Part shown: in pieces, positions 33,663 through 43,336 of the stretch | Layout: each line of letters starts with the position of its first letter | Numbering within the stretch: the stretch's first letter is position 1 | Assembly (NCBI GenBank): GCA_963820545.1 | Contig: CAWGAJ010000001.1 | Coordinates: 682,001-746,000, forward strand | From: CAWGAJ01 sp963820545 | GTDB lineage: Bacteria; Planctomycetota; Planctomycetia; Pirellulales; Thermoguttaceae | DNA length: 64,000 nucleotides | Direction of reading: 5' to 3' | Made by a program: the position numbers and the translations under genes | The notes under the pieces: model-generated | Seen by the model: the letters and a program-made list of their open reading frames with translations, nothing else | Databases searched by the model: none | Told to the model about the DNA's origin: nothing

Positions 33663-35566
33663 GGCGGCAGGGAGGAAGATTTATCTGTAGGCGGGGGATT
33701 TTTGGGAACTGAAGGGTCCTTGCGGTAGGAATCCAACCAATCTTCAATCTGCTTGGCCAACGCGGTCTGCCCCCTGGAGCGGGCGATGTCCAGGGCCTTC
33801 TCAGCCAGGGCGATGGCCTGGGCGGATTGGTTTGTTTTGATGCAGACCGATGTCCAATTGTTATAGGCTTTGATGAAATCGGGATTAATCTGTAGGGCCT
33901 CTTTGAAGTGTTCAATCGCCTCCTGTGTTTGCCCCACCTTGTCCAAAGCCGTACCCAGATTGGTGTGGGCTTCGGCCGATTTGGGCCGTAGTTTGACCGC
34001 CTCGCGGTAATGCTCGACGGCCTGGGGCAAGCGGCCTGTTTTTTCGTAGGCCTCGCCCAGGTTATTATGCGCATCGAATAAGTTCGGCCGAAGCTTAATG
34101 GCCTTCAGGAAATATTCAATCGACTCCTCCGGCTGATTTGAATCGATCAGGGCGGAGCCCAGATTGTTGAGCAACACCCAACAATCCGGATTTTTTTCCA
34201 ACGTTGCCCGATAGAGTGTGATGGAGTTGCGATACAGCCCGCTCTGCCGGCAGGTCAACAACGTCAGGGCACAGACTGCGACGACTGCCACGACGTCGGC
34301 CGTTCGACGAATGGTTCCCGACGCCCGCTGCCGCCAACAACTCCAACCCGCGGCCGTCAGAGCAACCGCGCCGATAACGGCGATGTGCTGATAATGGTCG
34401 GCCGCCAGGGAGAATTTCATGAAATTCACGTCCGTAAAACCCAGGGCCGGCAGCAGTGCCGTGCAGAAAAATCCCCAGGCGAACAGCAGCGGCCGACTCC
34501 ATCCTTGTCGATATTGCCACAGCAGCGCCGTAACAATTAAAACCGCCGCGAGCGGCAACCACCACAGCGGATCACCAGTTTGAATACTCCATTGGGGATA
34601 GACAAAGACCAGGTTCAGCGGGAAAAACGCCTTGTATAGGTAGAACCAAATCAGTGCGCCGGCGGCCAAGAGGCGTTCCAGGAAACCGGCGTCGCGGATT
34701 ACTCTGTCTATGTCGTGCCTCTGGAACCAGATGTTTACCAGCGTCAAAATCGCGGCCACCGTGAAAAACGGCGCGGTCCGGGCTAGGTCCCAGCTAGAGA
34801 CAGAAGGGGACAGTCCCATTTTCGCTGAGGCGAAAATCGGGACAGTCCCCGTGCGCCGCCACCAGATGATTCCCAACAGTAATGCCGGAAGTACCGCCAC
34901 CGAACCTTTGCTGAGCATCGCCAGAATGAAGGCCGCGAAACTTAACCAGTAGAATAGGCAAGAAAAAGGGGACGCAGCTAATTTATGCGCAGCACCCTGC
35001 GGGCCGTTCCGGTAAATGAGCTGCGTCCCCTTTTTCTCCTCGAATTTTAGATAACACAGAATCGACAGCAGGAAGAACAACATAGCCAGGGTGTTTTTGC
35101 GTTGTGAGATCCAGGCCACGGACTCCACATTCACCGGTTGCACCGCAAACAGCAATGCGGCGAAAAACGCGCCGGGAATGGACAGCCTTCGCAAGATGCG
35201 CCAAATCAATCCGCAGGCGGCGATGTGCAAGAGGAGGTTGACCACATGGTAGCCGGTGGCGTTCGTTCCCCACACTCGCCACTCGATCCAGAAGCTGGTA
35301 TTGGTAATCGGCCAATAATCGGGCGTTTGCGTGGTGCACCACAGGTCATATAGTCCGTCGGCGGCCTGAATAAAACGGTTGCTCGTAATGAGCAGTTCGT
35401 CGTCCCAAATGAATCCGCCGCTTAAAGAGGGAAAGTAGCAGACAAAGACAAGCAGCGCTATTAAGGCCATTCCCGCCGGCAAACGCAACCGCCGTGCCGT
35501 GGCGATAAAGCCGTCCGACCGGGATTGCGAATCACGCCTGAGTGGAGTTTTTTTGCACTTGCGCAT
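33659..35566 (-). CDS. TMTC-like membrane protein with DUF1736 and TPR repeats, copy 2
   Basis: This is a second 635-residue copy with the same plan as copy 1: GGFIWDDELLI, the membrane helices, embedded elements A and B, and TPR units (VLLNNLGSALIDSNQPEESI, AHNNLGEAYEKTGRLPQAVE, AHTNLGTALDKVGQTQEAIE). The middle of the gene (about 34440-35040) is the same, base for base as far as I can read, as 31780-32380 in copy 1. The TPR region and the stretch beyond 35055 differ. Such patchy identity points to gene conversion between tandem copies. The products may differ in partner specificity through the TPR part. Confidence 0.85.
   Translation of the reverse strand: MRKCKKTPLRRDSQSRSDGFIATARRLRLPAGMALIALLVFVCYFPSLSGGFIWDDELLITSNRFIQAADGLYDLWCTTQTPDYWPITNTSFWIEWRVWGTNATGYHVVNLLLHIAACGLIWRILRRLSIPGAFFAALLFAVQPVNVESVAWISQRKNTLAMLFFLLSILCYLKFEEKKGTQLIYRNGPQGAAHKLAASPFSCLFYWLSFAAFILAMLSKGSVAVLPALLLGIIWWRRTGTVPIFASAKMGLSPSVSSWDLARTAPFFTVAAILTLVNIWFQRHDIDRVIRDAGFLERLLAAGALIWFYLYKAFFPLNLVFVYPQWSIQTGDPLWWLPLAAVLIVTALLWQYRQGWSRPLLFAWGFFCTALLPALGFTDVNFMKFSLAADHYQHIAVIGAVALTAAGWSCWRQRASGTIRRTADVVAVVAVCALTLLTCRQSGLYRNSITLYRATLEKNPDCWVLLNNLGSALIDSNQPEESIEYFLKAIKLRPNLFDAHNNLGEAYEKTGRLPQAVEHYREAVKLRPKSAEAHTNLGTALDKVGQTQEAIEHFKEALQINPDFIKAYNNWTSVCIKTNQSAQAIALAEKALDIARSRGQTALAKQIEDWLDSYRKDPSVPKNPPPTDKSSSLPP
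34806..34850. repeat. Element A inside TMTC copy 2 (45 bp)
   Basis: This is identical to the copy at 32142-32186 and lies in the same frame and place. Confidence 0.92.
34968..35030. repeat. Element B inside TMTC copy 2 (63 bp)
   Basis: This is identical to the copy at 32304-32366 and lies in the same frame and place. Confidence 0.92.
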
Positions 35567-35820
35567 GCGCGGGCCGAGCTAAAAAAATATATTATATCAA
35601 ATTTATTTTAAACCCGCTTGGTTGGCGAGAAGGGCGTGGACAGCCTATACCTTGTAGAACATTTTTACTATCAATATAGTGTTCAAAATGTCCTTGCGCC
35701 GGCTGACGCCGGCCGCTCGCCTAGATGTTTATCCGCTACACTGAAATGAGATGCGCTCTAGTTCCAGAATATTTACAGTTACTTAATTGCCCTCACCCCG
35801 ACCACTGCGTGATGCCCGGA

Positions 35821-35847
35821 GAGGGGACTTTTGGGATAGGCTCTTAA
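35821..35847. repeat. GGGATAGGCTCTTAA element at the 3' end of TMTC copy 3
   Basis: This is GAGGGGACTTTTGGGATAGG followed by CTCTTAA. Here the preceding C-terminal codons differ from copies 1 and 2, yet the element still supplies the stop. The gap 35567-35820 upstream of it holds no gene. Confidence 0.72.
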
Positions 35848-37777
35848 TGTGGCCGTGAGGCGGGATCGCCGGAAGGCGATGCACCCTGGCGGCCTGGCAG
35901 GTCCTTGCGGTAGGAATTCAACCAATCTTCAATCTGCTTGGCCAACGCGGTCTGCCCCCTGGAGCGGGCGATGTCCAGGGCCTTTTGGGCCGTGGCGATG
36001 GCCTGGGCAGGTCGATTTATTTTGACATAGGCTAACGCCAAATTGGAATAGGCATTGATGTAGTCAGGCCTGATCAGCAGTGCATGCTGGAAGTGTTCGA
36101 TCGCCTCCTCTAGGCGCCTACCTTGCCCAGGGAGAGGCCCAGATTATTGTGGGCTTCGGCGGATTTTGGCCTCAGCCTGAGGACCTCTTGGTAATGTTCG
36201 ATCGTCTCTGGCAACCGGCCTGTTTTTTCGTAGGCTTCGGCCAGGTTATTGTGTGGCTCGGGATCTTGTGGTCTGAGCCTGATGACTTGTTGATAATGTT
36301 TAATGGCCTCTGGAAATTGACCTTCGTTATACAATTCGGCGCCCAGATTGTTGTGAACCATCCAACAGTCTGGATTTTTTTCCAGCGTGGCCCGATAGAG
36401 CGTAATGGCGTTGCGATACAGTCCGCTCTGCTGCCAGGTCAAAACCATGAGTGTGGCCACGGCGATAGCCGCCACGGTGGTTGTCGCCCAACGGTCCGGT
36501 GCCCGCGCTCGCTGCTGCCAGCAACTCCAGCCCGCGGCCGCCAGGGCAATCGCGCCGATAACGGCGATGTACTGATAATGGTCGGCCACCAACGAGAATT
36601 TCATGAAGTACACGTCCGTAAAACCCATTACCGGCGCCAGCGCCACGCAGTAAAAACCCCAGGCGAACAGCAGGGGCCGGCTCCATCCCCGTCGATATTG
36701 CCAGAGCATCGCCGTAACGACCACGGCTGCCAACAGCGGCAGCCACCACAGGGGATTGCCTGTCTCGATATGCCACTGCGGATAGACGAATGCCAGATTC
36801 AGTGGCAAAAACGCCTTGTAAAGGTAGAACCACACCATCCCGCCGGCGCCCAGTAAGCGCTCGACGAAATCGGCAGAGCGGATTATTTCTCCCGTGCCGT
36901 GCGTCTGGAACCAGATATTCACTACGGCCAACACCGCGGCAATCGCGAAAAACGGCGCGGTGCGTATCAAATCCCAGCGAGAGACGGAAGGGGACAGTCC
37001 CATTTTCGCCGAGGCGAAAATTGGGACAGTCCCCGTGCGCCGCCCCGTGCGTTGCCACCAGACGATCCCCAAAAGCAGCGCCGGCAACACCGCCGCCGAT
37101 CCCTTGCTGAGCATTGCCAGAATGAACGCCGCAAGACTTAACCAATAGAATAGTGGACGGTGGGCAGAGCAAGAAAAAGGGGACGCAGCTAATTTATGCG
37201 CAGCACCCTGCGGGCCGTTCCGGTAAATTAGCTGCGTCCCCTTTTTCTCCTCGAATTTTAGATAACACAGTACCGAGAGCAAAAAGAACAACATCGACAG
37301 GGTGTTTTTCCGCTGCGCAATCCACGCCACTGACTCCACGTTTACCGGGTGGACGGCGAAGATCATGGCCGCCAGCCATGCGCCGGGAATGGACAACTTG
37401 CGGAGGATGAACCAAATCAACAAGGCATCGGCAATGTGCAAGACCAGGTTAACCGCATGGTATCCGGTTATCTGTGTTCCCCAGAGGCGCCACTCGATCC
37501 AGAAGGTGGTATTGGTTATTGGCCAGTAATCGGCGGTTTTATTGGTGCACCATATTCCGTAGAGGCCGTCGGAGGCCTTGATAAAACGGTTACGCGCAAT
37601 AAGCAATTCATCGTCCCAGATGAATCCGCCGCTGAGCGCGGGAAAGTATACTATAAAGACGGCAACGACAATTAATGCCATTGCCACCGGTAAGCGGAAG
37701 CGGAGCATCGTTGGGGCAAAGCTTCCCGTCCGATATTGGGGAGCGTGCCTGGGGGAAGATTTCTTGCGCTTGGTCAT
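35844..37777 (-). CDS. TMTC-like membrane protein, copy 3, frameshifted
   Basis: This is a more distant copy. The main frame (36110-37777, 555 residues) has GGFIWDDELLIARN, the membrane helices and TPRs up to AHNNLGLSLGKVGA and then stops. One missing base near 36115 separates it from RRLEEAIEHFQHALLIRPDY, then NAYSNLALAYVKINRPAQAI, which continue the TPR array to a stop at 35844. Elements A and B sit at the same places as in copies 1 and 2, so they entered before the triplication. Element A is followed by extra codons (TGRR), and element B is preceded by a GTGGACGGTGGGCAGAGC stretch coding SAHRP. The frameshift may be real decay or a base-call error. Confidence 0.82.
36990..37034. repeat. 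Element A inside TMTC copy 3 (45 bp)
   Basis: This has the same ends as the copy at 32142, with GCCGAGGC at the loop and ATTGGGACAG in the right arm (two differences). It is 45 bases and in frame. Confidence 0.92.
37179..37241. repeat. Element B inside TMTC copy 3 (63 bp)
   Basis: This differs from the copies in TMTC 1 and 2 only in AAATTAGCTGCG instead of AAATGAGCTGCG, which makes the palindrome arms perfect (AATTAGCTGCGTCCCC). It may be the copy nearest the original form. Confidence 0.92.
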
Positions 37778-37918
37778 GCGCGGGCCGAGCTAAAAAGAGA
37801 GATCGTGTATCATAGTGCGATTACGCCATGCGAAATCACGCCCGACTGATAAATATAACCGCACGATAACAAATTGGAATGCGTATTACGCCTATCTCGG
37901 GTCGGTCCGTAAACGGCG

Positions 37919-38917
37919 TTACGGGATGATCGCTGCGCCGGCGACCCAGGCGCCGGCCTCGAACAAGCCGGCCCGAATGCTAAGCGGCAACGGATCGAGC
38001 ATGTATGGCGCGCAACTGCCCGGCCGGTAGTAGCCCAGGGTGTACATGCACTCGTTGGGCACTTCGAGTCCCATTTTGTAAGGCAAGATGGGCACGGTGA
38101 GGAAGAAATGGGCGCCGGAGGCAAAGGGTTGCACCCAGGGGCCCAACATGTGTCCATAGCGTTCCAACTGCACTTCTTCGAAGTAGAGCGGTTTGTGGCA
38201 CAATCCCGCTGCCGTCCAAGCGAAGGTGACAGGTGCCCAGGAGCGAGGCTGGAAGATATCGCCGCCCCAGGGACAATCCTGAGGCAGATCGCCGGAGGAG
38301 GGCGTAATGTTGGTGCTCAATTCAGAAATCTGCTTGAGGTCTTTGTGCGATGGGCAGCCCTCTTTCAATTCCGGTCCCCTGGCAGCCAAGGCCTGCTCCA
38401 AGGACTGCTCCAGATTATTTGGGCTAAGAGGAGCATTGGTCTTCAAGCTTGGAGAACTGTTTTTAACCGGGGTGCTGGAAGAAGCGCCTTTCTTGGGTGT
38501 TGTTTGCCGAGGGAAGTTCGGCAAGGCGGTTCCGGCGTTTGGTTCGAGAGGCATGGTGGATAAAGATTCTTCGAGTTCCTGTGAAGACTCAGTCGACTGT
38601 GCCGACTTCTTATCGCCAAAGGGATTGTCGAATGCGCTTGGGGCGGTTTGCTGCGAATCCTTTGCCGGAGGCGCCGGGGTGCGTTGGGCGAGATGCTGTG
38701 TTTGCGTGACGTCGGCCTGCGCGCAAGAGATTGGGGACGATAAGGGAGCCATTTTAATTTGGCGCCGGAGGTGGTCGCGGCAGAAGAGGCTTTTTTGAGC
38801 GCGGAGTCGGCCGTGGCCAAACCCTCGTCATGGGCCCATAGGTCGCGGCTTGCCACCAGGCAACTTATCAAGGCCCAAGCGGCCAAGACCAGCAGTGTTT
38901 TGTATTTTCTCAGACAT
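37919..38917 (-). CDS. Conserved planctomycete secreted protein, frameshifted
   Basis: The C-terminal frame (37919-38752) contains a Pro/Ser-rich disordered part and then a conserved-looking domain: FEEVQLERYGHMLGPWVQPF, GAHFFLTVPILPYKMGLEVP and NECMYTLGYYRPGSCAPYML. I recall this Cys/Tyr-rich domain from other planctomycetes without a known role. A second frame upstream carries a signal peptide (KTLLVLAAWALISCLVASRD) and meets it near 38755, where a single-base indel is likely. The start is unclear; ATG 38917 would need another shift a few codons later. It begins 13 bases after the guaB stop, so the two probably share a transcript. Confidence 0.7.
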
Positions 38918-38929
38918 CCTTGGGGCGAA

Positions 38930-40414
38930 CTAGTTACCGTCGCCTTCGGCGAACTCCGTACTGTAATTTGGCGCTTCCTGCGTAATAATGATGTCATGAG
39001 GATGACTCTCCCGTACACTGGCTGTGGTAACCTGGAGGAACCGGGCCTTGCCGCGGAGTTCCTCGATAGTTTTAGTTCCGCAATATCCCATTCCGGCTCG
39101 TAGTCCGCCTACGAGTTGATAAACAAACGGTCCCAAGGCGCCTTTGAAGGGCACCCGGCCTTCCACGCCCTCGGGAACCAGTTTGTCGGGCCCGCGAGCG
39201 CCGCCGCCTTGACGGTAGCGTTCGCTGGAACCTTGCACCATGGCTCCCAAGGAGCCCATGCCTCGATATACCTTGAAGGTTCTGCCCTGATACAGGATTT
39301 GGGCACCAGGGCTTTCTTGTAAACCGGCGAACAAACCTCCGATCATCACGGCGTTTGCCCCGGCGGCAATCGCTTTGGTGAAGTCGCCGGAGTAACGTAT
39401 TCCCCCATCGGCAATGATGGGAATTTGTTGTTTTTCGGCAATTTGGGCGGCTTGCCAAATTGCGGTTATCTGCGGGACCCCGACGCCGGAAATTACCCGG
39501 GTGGTGCAAATCGAGCCTGGTCCGATGCCGACTTTAACGGCGTCGGCCCCGGCTTCAATCAGGTCTTTGCATCCCTGGGCAGTGGCCACGTTGCCCGCGA
39601 CGACTTCGATGTCCCATTGTTTTTTGATTTCCTGTATGGTCTTAATCACGTTGAGTGAATGGCCGTGGGCACTATCGACCACGATAACGTCCACGCCTTT
39701 TCGGATCAGCCCTTCAACGCGATCGTAATTATGTACACCGACGGCAGCTCCAACCCTTAGCCTACCTTGTCCATCTTTGCAGGATTGCGGAAACCTCCGC
39801 ATCATATCAATATCTTTGATTGTAATAAGACCCGTCAACCTAAAATCTTCGTCAACCAGCAAGAGCTTCTCTACTTTTTTTGTCATTAAAATCTTCTCAG
39901 CTTCCTCAAGCGTTACATTTCCCGTTGCGGTGACGAGGTTTTCCTTGGTCATTACCTCGGAAATGGGGAGATCGCCTTTTTCGAGGAAGCGGAGGTCGCG
40001 TCGGGTAAGAATGCCCACTAATCGGCCCGCAGAGGTAGTTATAGGGACCCCGGAAACGTTATATTGGGCCATAATCTCCCGGGCTCGATCTAATGTGGCG
40101 TCGGGAGGCAGGGTTTCGGGATTGAAAATAATCCCGTTGGCTGAGCGTTTGACCTTCTCGACCTCCTCGATTTGCCGCTCGATCGGCATGTTTTTGTGAA
40201 TGACGCCTATCCCACCTTCGCGGGCCAGGGCAATGGCCATTTCGGCCTCGGTGACCGTGTCCATGGGGGAGCTGACCAGGGGGATGTTCAGGGAGATGCG
40301 CCGGGTAAGCCGGGTCGTAACATCGACTTCATTGGGAACGACGTCGCTCCAACGTGGTTCCAAAAGCACGTCGTCAAAGGTAAGGCCTTGATAATCACAG
40401 AATTTGTCTTGCAT
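38930..40414 (-). CDS. guaB: Inosine-5'-monophosphate dehydrogenase
   Basis: GuaB oxidises IMP to XMP with NAD, the entry to guanine nucleotides. GGAGG lies nine bases before ATG 40414. The TIM barrel is interrupted by two CBS domains (residues about 95-210: DATLDRAREIMAQYNVSGVP, ISEVMTKENLVTATGNVT). The catalytic cysteine is in GIGPGSICTTRVISGVG, the flap in YRGMGSLGAM and the C-terminal loop in MGYCGTKTIEELRG. At 494 residues it is complete and undamaged. Confidence 0.97.
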   Translation of the reverse strand: MQDKFCDYQGLTFDDVLLEPRWSDVVPNEVDVTTRLTRRISLNIPLVSSPMDTVTEAEMAIALAREGGIGVIHKNMPIERQIEEVEKVKRSANGIIFNPETLPPDATLDRAREIMAQYNVSGVPITTSAGRLVGILTRRDLRFLEKGDLPISEVMTKENLVTATGNVTLEEAEKILMTKKVEKLLLVDEDFRLTGLITIKDIDMMRRFPQSCKDGQGRLRVGAAVGVHNYDRVEGLIRKGVDVIVVDSAHGHSLNVIKTIQEIKKQWDIEVVAGNVATAQGCKDLIEAGADAVKVGIGPGSICTTRVISGVGVPQITAIWQAAQIAEKQQIPIIADGGIRYSGDFTKAIAAGANAVMIGGLFAGLQESPGAQILYQGRTFKVYRGMGSLGAMVQGSSERYRQGGGARGPDKLVPEGVEGRVPFKGALGPFVYQLVGGLRAGMGYCGTKTIEELRGKARFLQVTTASVRESHPHDIIITQEAPNYSTEFAEGDGN

Positions 40415-40944
40415 GACGACCGGTCCTCCACGGGAAAAGATGGGTATAAACCCAAAATAATAACGTAGGGGATAGGGAATAGGGAATAGGGGAGGGGAAA
40501 GAGATTGTGGATTAGGGATTGGAATTAAATCTCATGGCGAGCGGCGTGAGCCGGCTGAGGTCTTGAAAAGTATTTGATGAAGGCGTCAGAAGATAATTAC
40601 AACCCCCACTATTTGGTGGATCACAACTGGCAAACTATTTCTCCAGAGAAGCGGTTTTACTGAATTCGGGTAAAAATTCAATTCTTGTGCGAGAAGGCAT
40701 AAACAATTATGCAACCTGAGGCGAGTTTATGGGTTATGTCTGACTGCGTTAAAATAAAGCGTCTAAAGAAGATGCGCTAGGCTGGATAACCCTTGACTAC
40801 CCTTTCCAGTCCGAATATCATCGAAATTAAGGGCTGATTTTGCCCTGATCTTCTCTTTTTGTAAGTGCAGTTTTTATTTGGCCATTAAAAAGCCTTATGA
40901 AGGCGGAAGACGTAGCCGGTTATTGAGCAATGGTGTAAGGCGTC
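40415..40944. other. Intergenic divergent region, no gene seen
   Basis: These 530 bases separate guaB (minus) from the coiled-coil protein (plus) and must hold both promoters. A GGGATAGGGAATAGGGAATA simple repeat lies at about 40469-40492. I found no RNA gene or clear riboswitch fold. Confidence 0.35.
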
Positions 40945-42015
40945 ATGAGTATTTGGAATAAGATTCTCATCGGCTTGATTGTTGTGGCCTCCTTGGCCTT
41001 CTTTTACCTTTCGGCCAGGATGTTAAAAACCCATAAATACTGGGGTGATCTGGCTGACAAATACGAGACGGCCATCCGCAATTTGCGCAAAGAAAACAAG
41101 AATCTAAAAGAAGGCGAGAAGAGCGGCGACGAATTAAAACCCGGCATCGAGCAAGTTCGCGCGGAATTGGATAAGTTGATCACCAATAGACACCGGGTCT
41201 GGTACAACTGCACTCCGACAGTCGATATCAATAAGCAGACCGGTGCATTATCGATAAAAGTGACCGTCGATCAACCTGATCCGCCGGGTATCAGGGATAG
41301 AATGATACTCGAGGTCTTTGAGGAAGCCGGGGTTCGGCAACAGGGACGCTACCTGGGTGAATTCAAAGTAAGGTCGGTTGCCGACAAGCAGGTGTCGCTG
41401 GAGCCGGCAGTGAAGCTTTTGCCGCGGGACGTGGAAAAATTATCCACCGCCAAACGCCTTTGGACAATGTACGATACCATGCCTGCCGATAATCACGAGA
41501 TTTTTGCACAATGGAAGGACGAAGACAAAAAGGCCATGCTGCCCGCGGAGACGGTAGAGCAATACATCAAGAACGGTCAAGCGGCCGCCGAAGAGGAGCC
41601 TGCCGAGCACAAGGCCGAAGGGAAGTACGTCCGCCCCTTGCGCGATTACGCCGTTCTCTTCGGCGCTTATCGGCTGAAAATTACCGTCCTGATTGATCTG
41701 GAGCAGGCGGCGATGCGCGACCTGCAACTACTGGAGGACACGCTGGCCGACGCCAAGCGCCAAGTGCAGTTTTATCAGAAGCAAGTGACCGTTTTTCAGG
41801 GCATAGCGGCGAAATTCGCCCACCAGCGAGATGCCGTTAAGAGCCATCTGGAAAAATTACAGGAAAAACTCGGCGCGGCAAAAGAGGCCGCGGAAAAATT
41901 CTTTAAAAACAATAAGGCCATGGCCGGCCAGATCGCCAAGATCCAATTGGACGCGACCCGGCGCATCGATAAGCGCACCGGCGCCATGGCGCAATCTGCC
42001 AGCGGGGAAAAATAA
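40945..42015 (+). CDS. Membrane-anchored coiled-coil protein, unknown function
   Basis: This protein has 356 residues. An N-terminal membrane helix (ILIGLIVVASLAFFYLSARM) is followed by a coiled coil (residues 40-85), a beta-rich middle domain (VWYNCTPTVDINKQTGALSI, DRMILEVFEEAGVRQQGRYL) and a second long coiled coil (residues 250-340). TAAGG precedes the ATG. It resembles proteins I have seen only in planctomycetes. The downstream rhomboid protease starts five bases after its stop, so the two are probably co-transcribed and the protein might be a substrate or partner; that is inference. Confidence 0.75.
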   Translation: MSIWNKILIGLIVVASLAFFYLSARMLKTHKYWGDLADKYETAIRNLRKENKNLKEGEKSGDELKPGIEQVRAELDKLITNRHRVWYNCTPTVDINKQTGALSIKVTVDQPDPPGIRDRMILEVFEEAGVRQQGRYLGEFKVRSVADKQVSLEPAVKLLPRDVEKLSTAKRLWTMYDTMPADNHEIFAQWKDEDKKAMLPAETVEQYIKNGQAAAEEEPAEHKAEGKYVRPLRDYAVLFGAYRLKITVLIDLEQAAMRDLQLLEDTLADAKRQVQFYQKQVTVFQGIAAKFAHQRDAVKSHLEKLQEKLGAAKEAAEKFFKNNKAMAGQIAKIQLDATRRIDKRTGAMAQSASGEK

Positions 42016-42019
42016 CGGA

Positions 42020-42883
42020 GTGGGCATCTACGACCGCGACTATTACCGCCGATCTCAGCCAGGATTTTCGCTGCGCATGCCGCAGTCGATGGTCGTTACG
42101 CTGATTATCATCAACGTGGCCTTGTACTTGATCGACGGTCTCTTGTTTCAAGAGAATCACGCGCTGACAAGAAAGCTCGCGCTCACCAGCGATACGCTCT
42201 GGTGGCCGAGGCTCTGGTGGCAATTTCTCACTTACGGTTTTGTGCACGATCCTCCGCCCGACTGGTTGCACATCACCGCCAACATGGTGCAACTGTGGTG
42301 GCTCGGCGCAATAGTCGAACGGGTTTACGGCAGCAAGGAATTTCTTCGAATTTACCTGGTGATGCTGCTTTTGGGTTCGATTTCATTTGCCTTGGGCTCC
42401 GCTTTTACCAATCCGGAGGAACCTTATAGACTCCTTGGGGCCTCGGGTGCGGTTTCGGGCGTGGTGATCCTCTTTGTGCTGAATTACCCCCATGAAACGC
42501 TGATGCTCTTTCCCATCCCCATTCCGGTCAAGGCCTGGGTAATCGGCGTGCTTTTTGTAGCGGGCAATCTTTTAGGGGCGATTTCGCAACAAGGCAAAGT
42601 GGCTTGGGGGGTGCACCTGGCGGGCATTGCCTTTGCCTGGATTTATTTCCAACAGCGTTGGAACCTGGGCCGCTTTTTTGAAAAAATCCTCCACATACCG
42701 AAATTCCTTTTGCGTCCCAAGTTTCGTATTCATGATCCCGATGAAGGATCGGCGGAGCCGGATTTATCGGCCGAGGTGGATCGCATTCTGGAAAAAATTT
42801 CCCGGGAAGGCGAAAACAGCCTCACGCGCAAAGAACGCCGCACCTTGGAAACCGCCAGCCGCCGCTATCAAAATAGGCGGTAG
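42020..42883 (+). CDS. Rhomboid-family intramembrane serine protease
   Basis: The GTG at 42020 is chosen: it follows the upstream stop closely and opens GIYDRDYYRRSQPG, a typical planctomycete rhomboid start; the raw frame opening at 41831 is inside the previous gene. Six membrane segments are visible. Catalytic elements are present: the HxxxN motif in LHITANMVQLWW, the serine in LLGASGAVSG (GxSG) and the histidine in WGVHLAGIAFAW. A cytoplasmic C-terminal tail (residues 230-287) is charged and coiled-coil-like (SAEVDRILEKISREGENSLT). The enzyme cuts membrane proteins inside or next to their helices. Confidence 0.92.
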   Translation: MGIYDRDYYRRSQPGFSLRMPQSMVVTLIIINVALYLIDGLLFQENHALTRKLALTSDTLWWPRLWWQFLTYGFVHDPPPDWLHITANMVQLWWLGAIVERVYGSKEFLRIYLVMLLLGSISFALGSAFTNPEEPYRLLGASGAVSGVVILFVLNYPHETLMLFPIPIPVKAWVIGVLFVAGNLLGAISQQGKVAWGVHLAGIAFAWIYFQQRWNLGRFFEKILHIPKFLLRPKFRIHDPDEGSAEPDLSAEVDRILEKISREGENSLTRKERRTLETASRRYQNRR

Positions 42884-43336
42884 GTATAGTGGATAGTGGA
42901 GAGTGCTGAATCCTGAAACATAAATTAAGTGCTAAATCCTTAGCGCCGCTGTGGCCAACAATTTATGAACCGTGTTGTGTTCGGGCAACATGGGGCCTTA
43001 AATGCCTTCTGATCTGAAATCAGGCCGATCGCTCTAAGTTCTTGATATAAATATCATTACGGCAATGTTGATGCCCGCTCTGTCGGGGCCGCGAGGCTTC
43101 GGCATCTTCTTTGCATCATTTTATTTCCACGACAATCGATAGCGGGAGAGCCTTGGTCCCCTCAGGCTCTCCTGCCGGTTAGCTTTGTTTTTCTCGAAAT
43201 CCTAATCCCTAACCCGGCTTTTGGCCGCAACAAAAAACGCGACCACCGGTCGCGGCTTTATGACATAACCAAAACGCGACCACCGGTCGCGACTATATGA
43301 CTAATCCCCGACCTCTGCCCCCTGACCCCTATTGAA
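42884..43336. repeat. Intergenic with element D hairpins
   Basis: Two copies of CGCGACCACCGGTCGCGG followed by CTTTATGAC or ACTATATGAC lie at 43238-43264 and 43275-43300, relatives of the hairpins at 26839-26918. No gene was recognised in this stretch. Confidence 0.65.
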
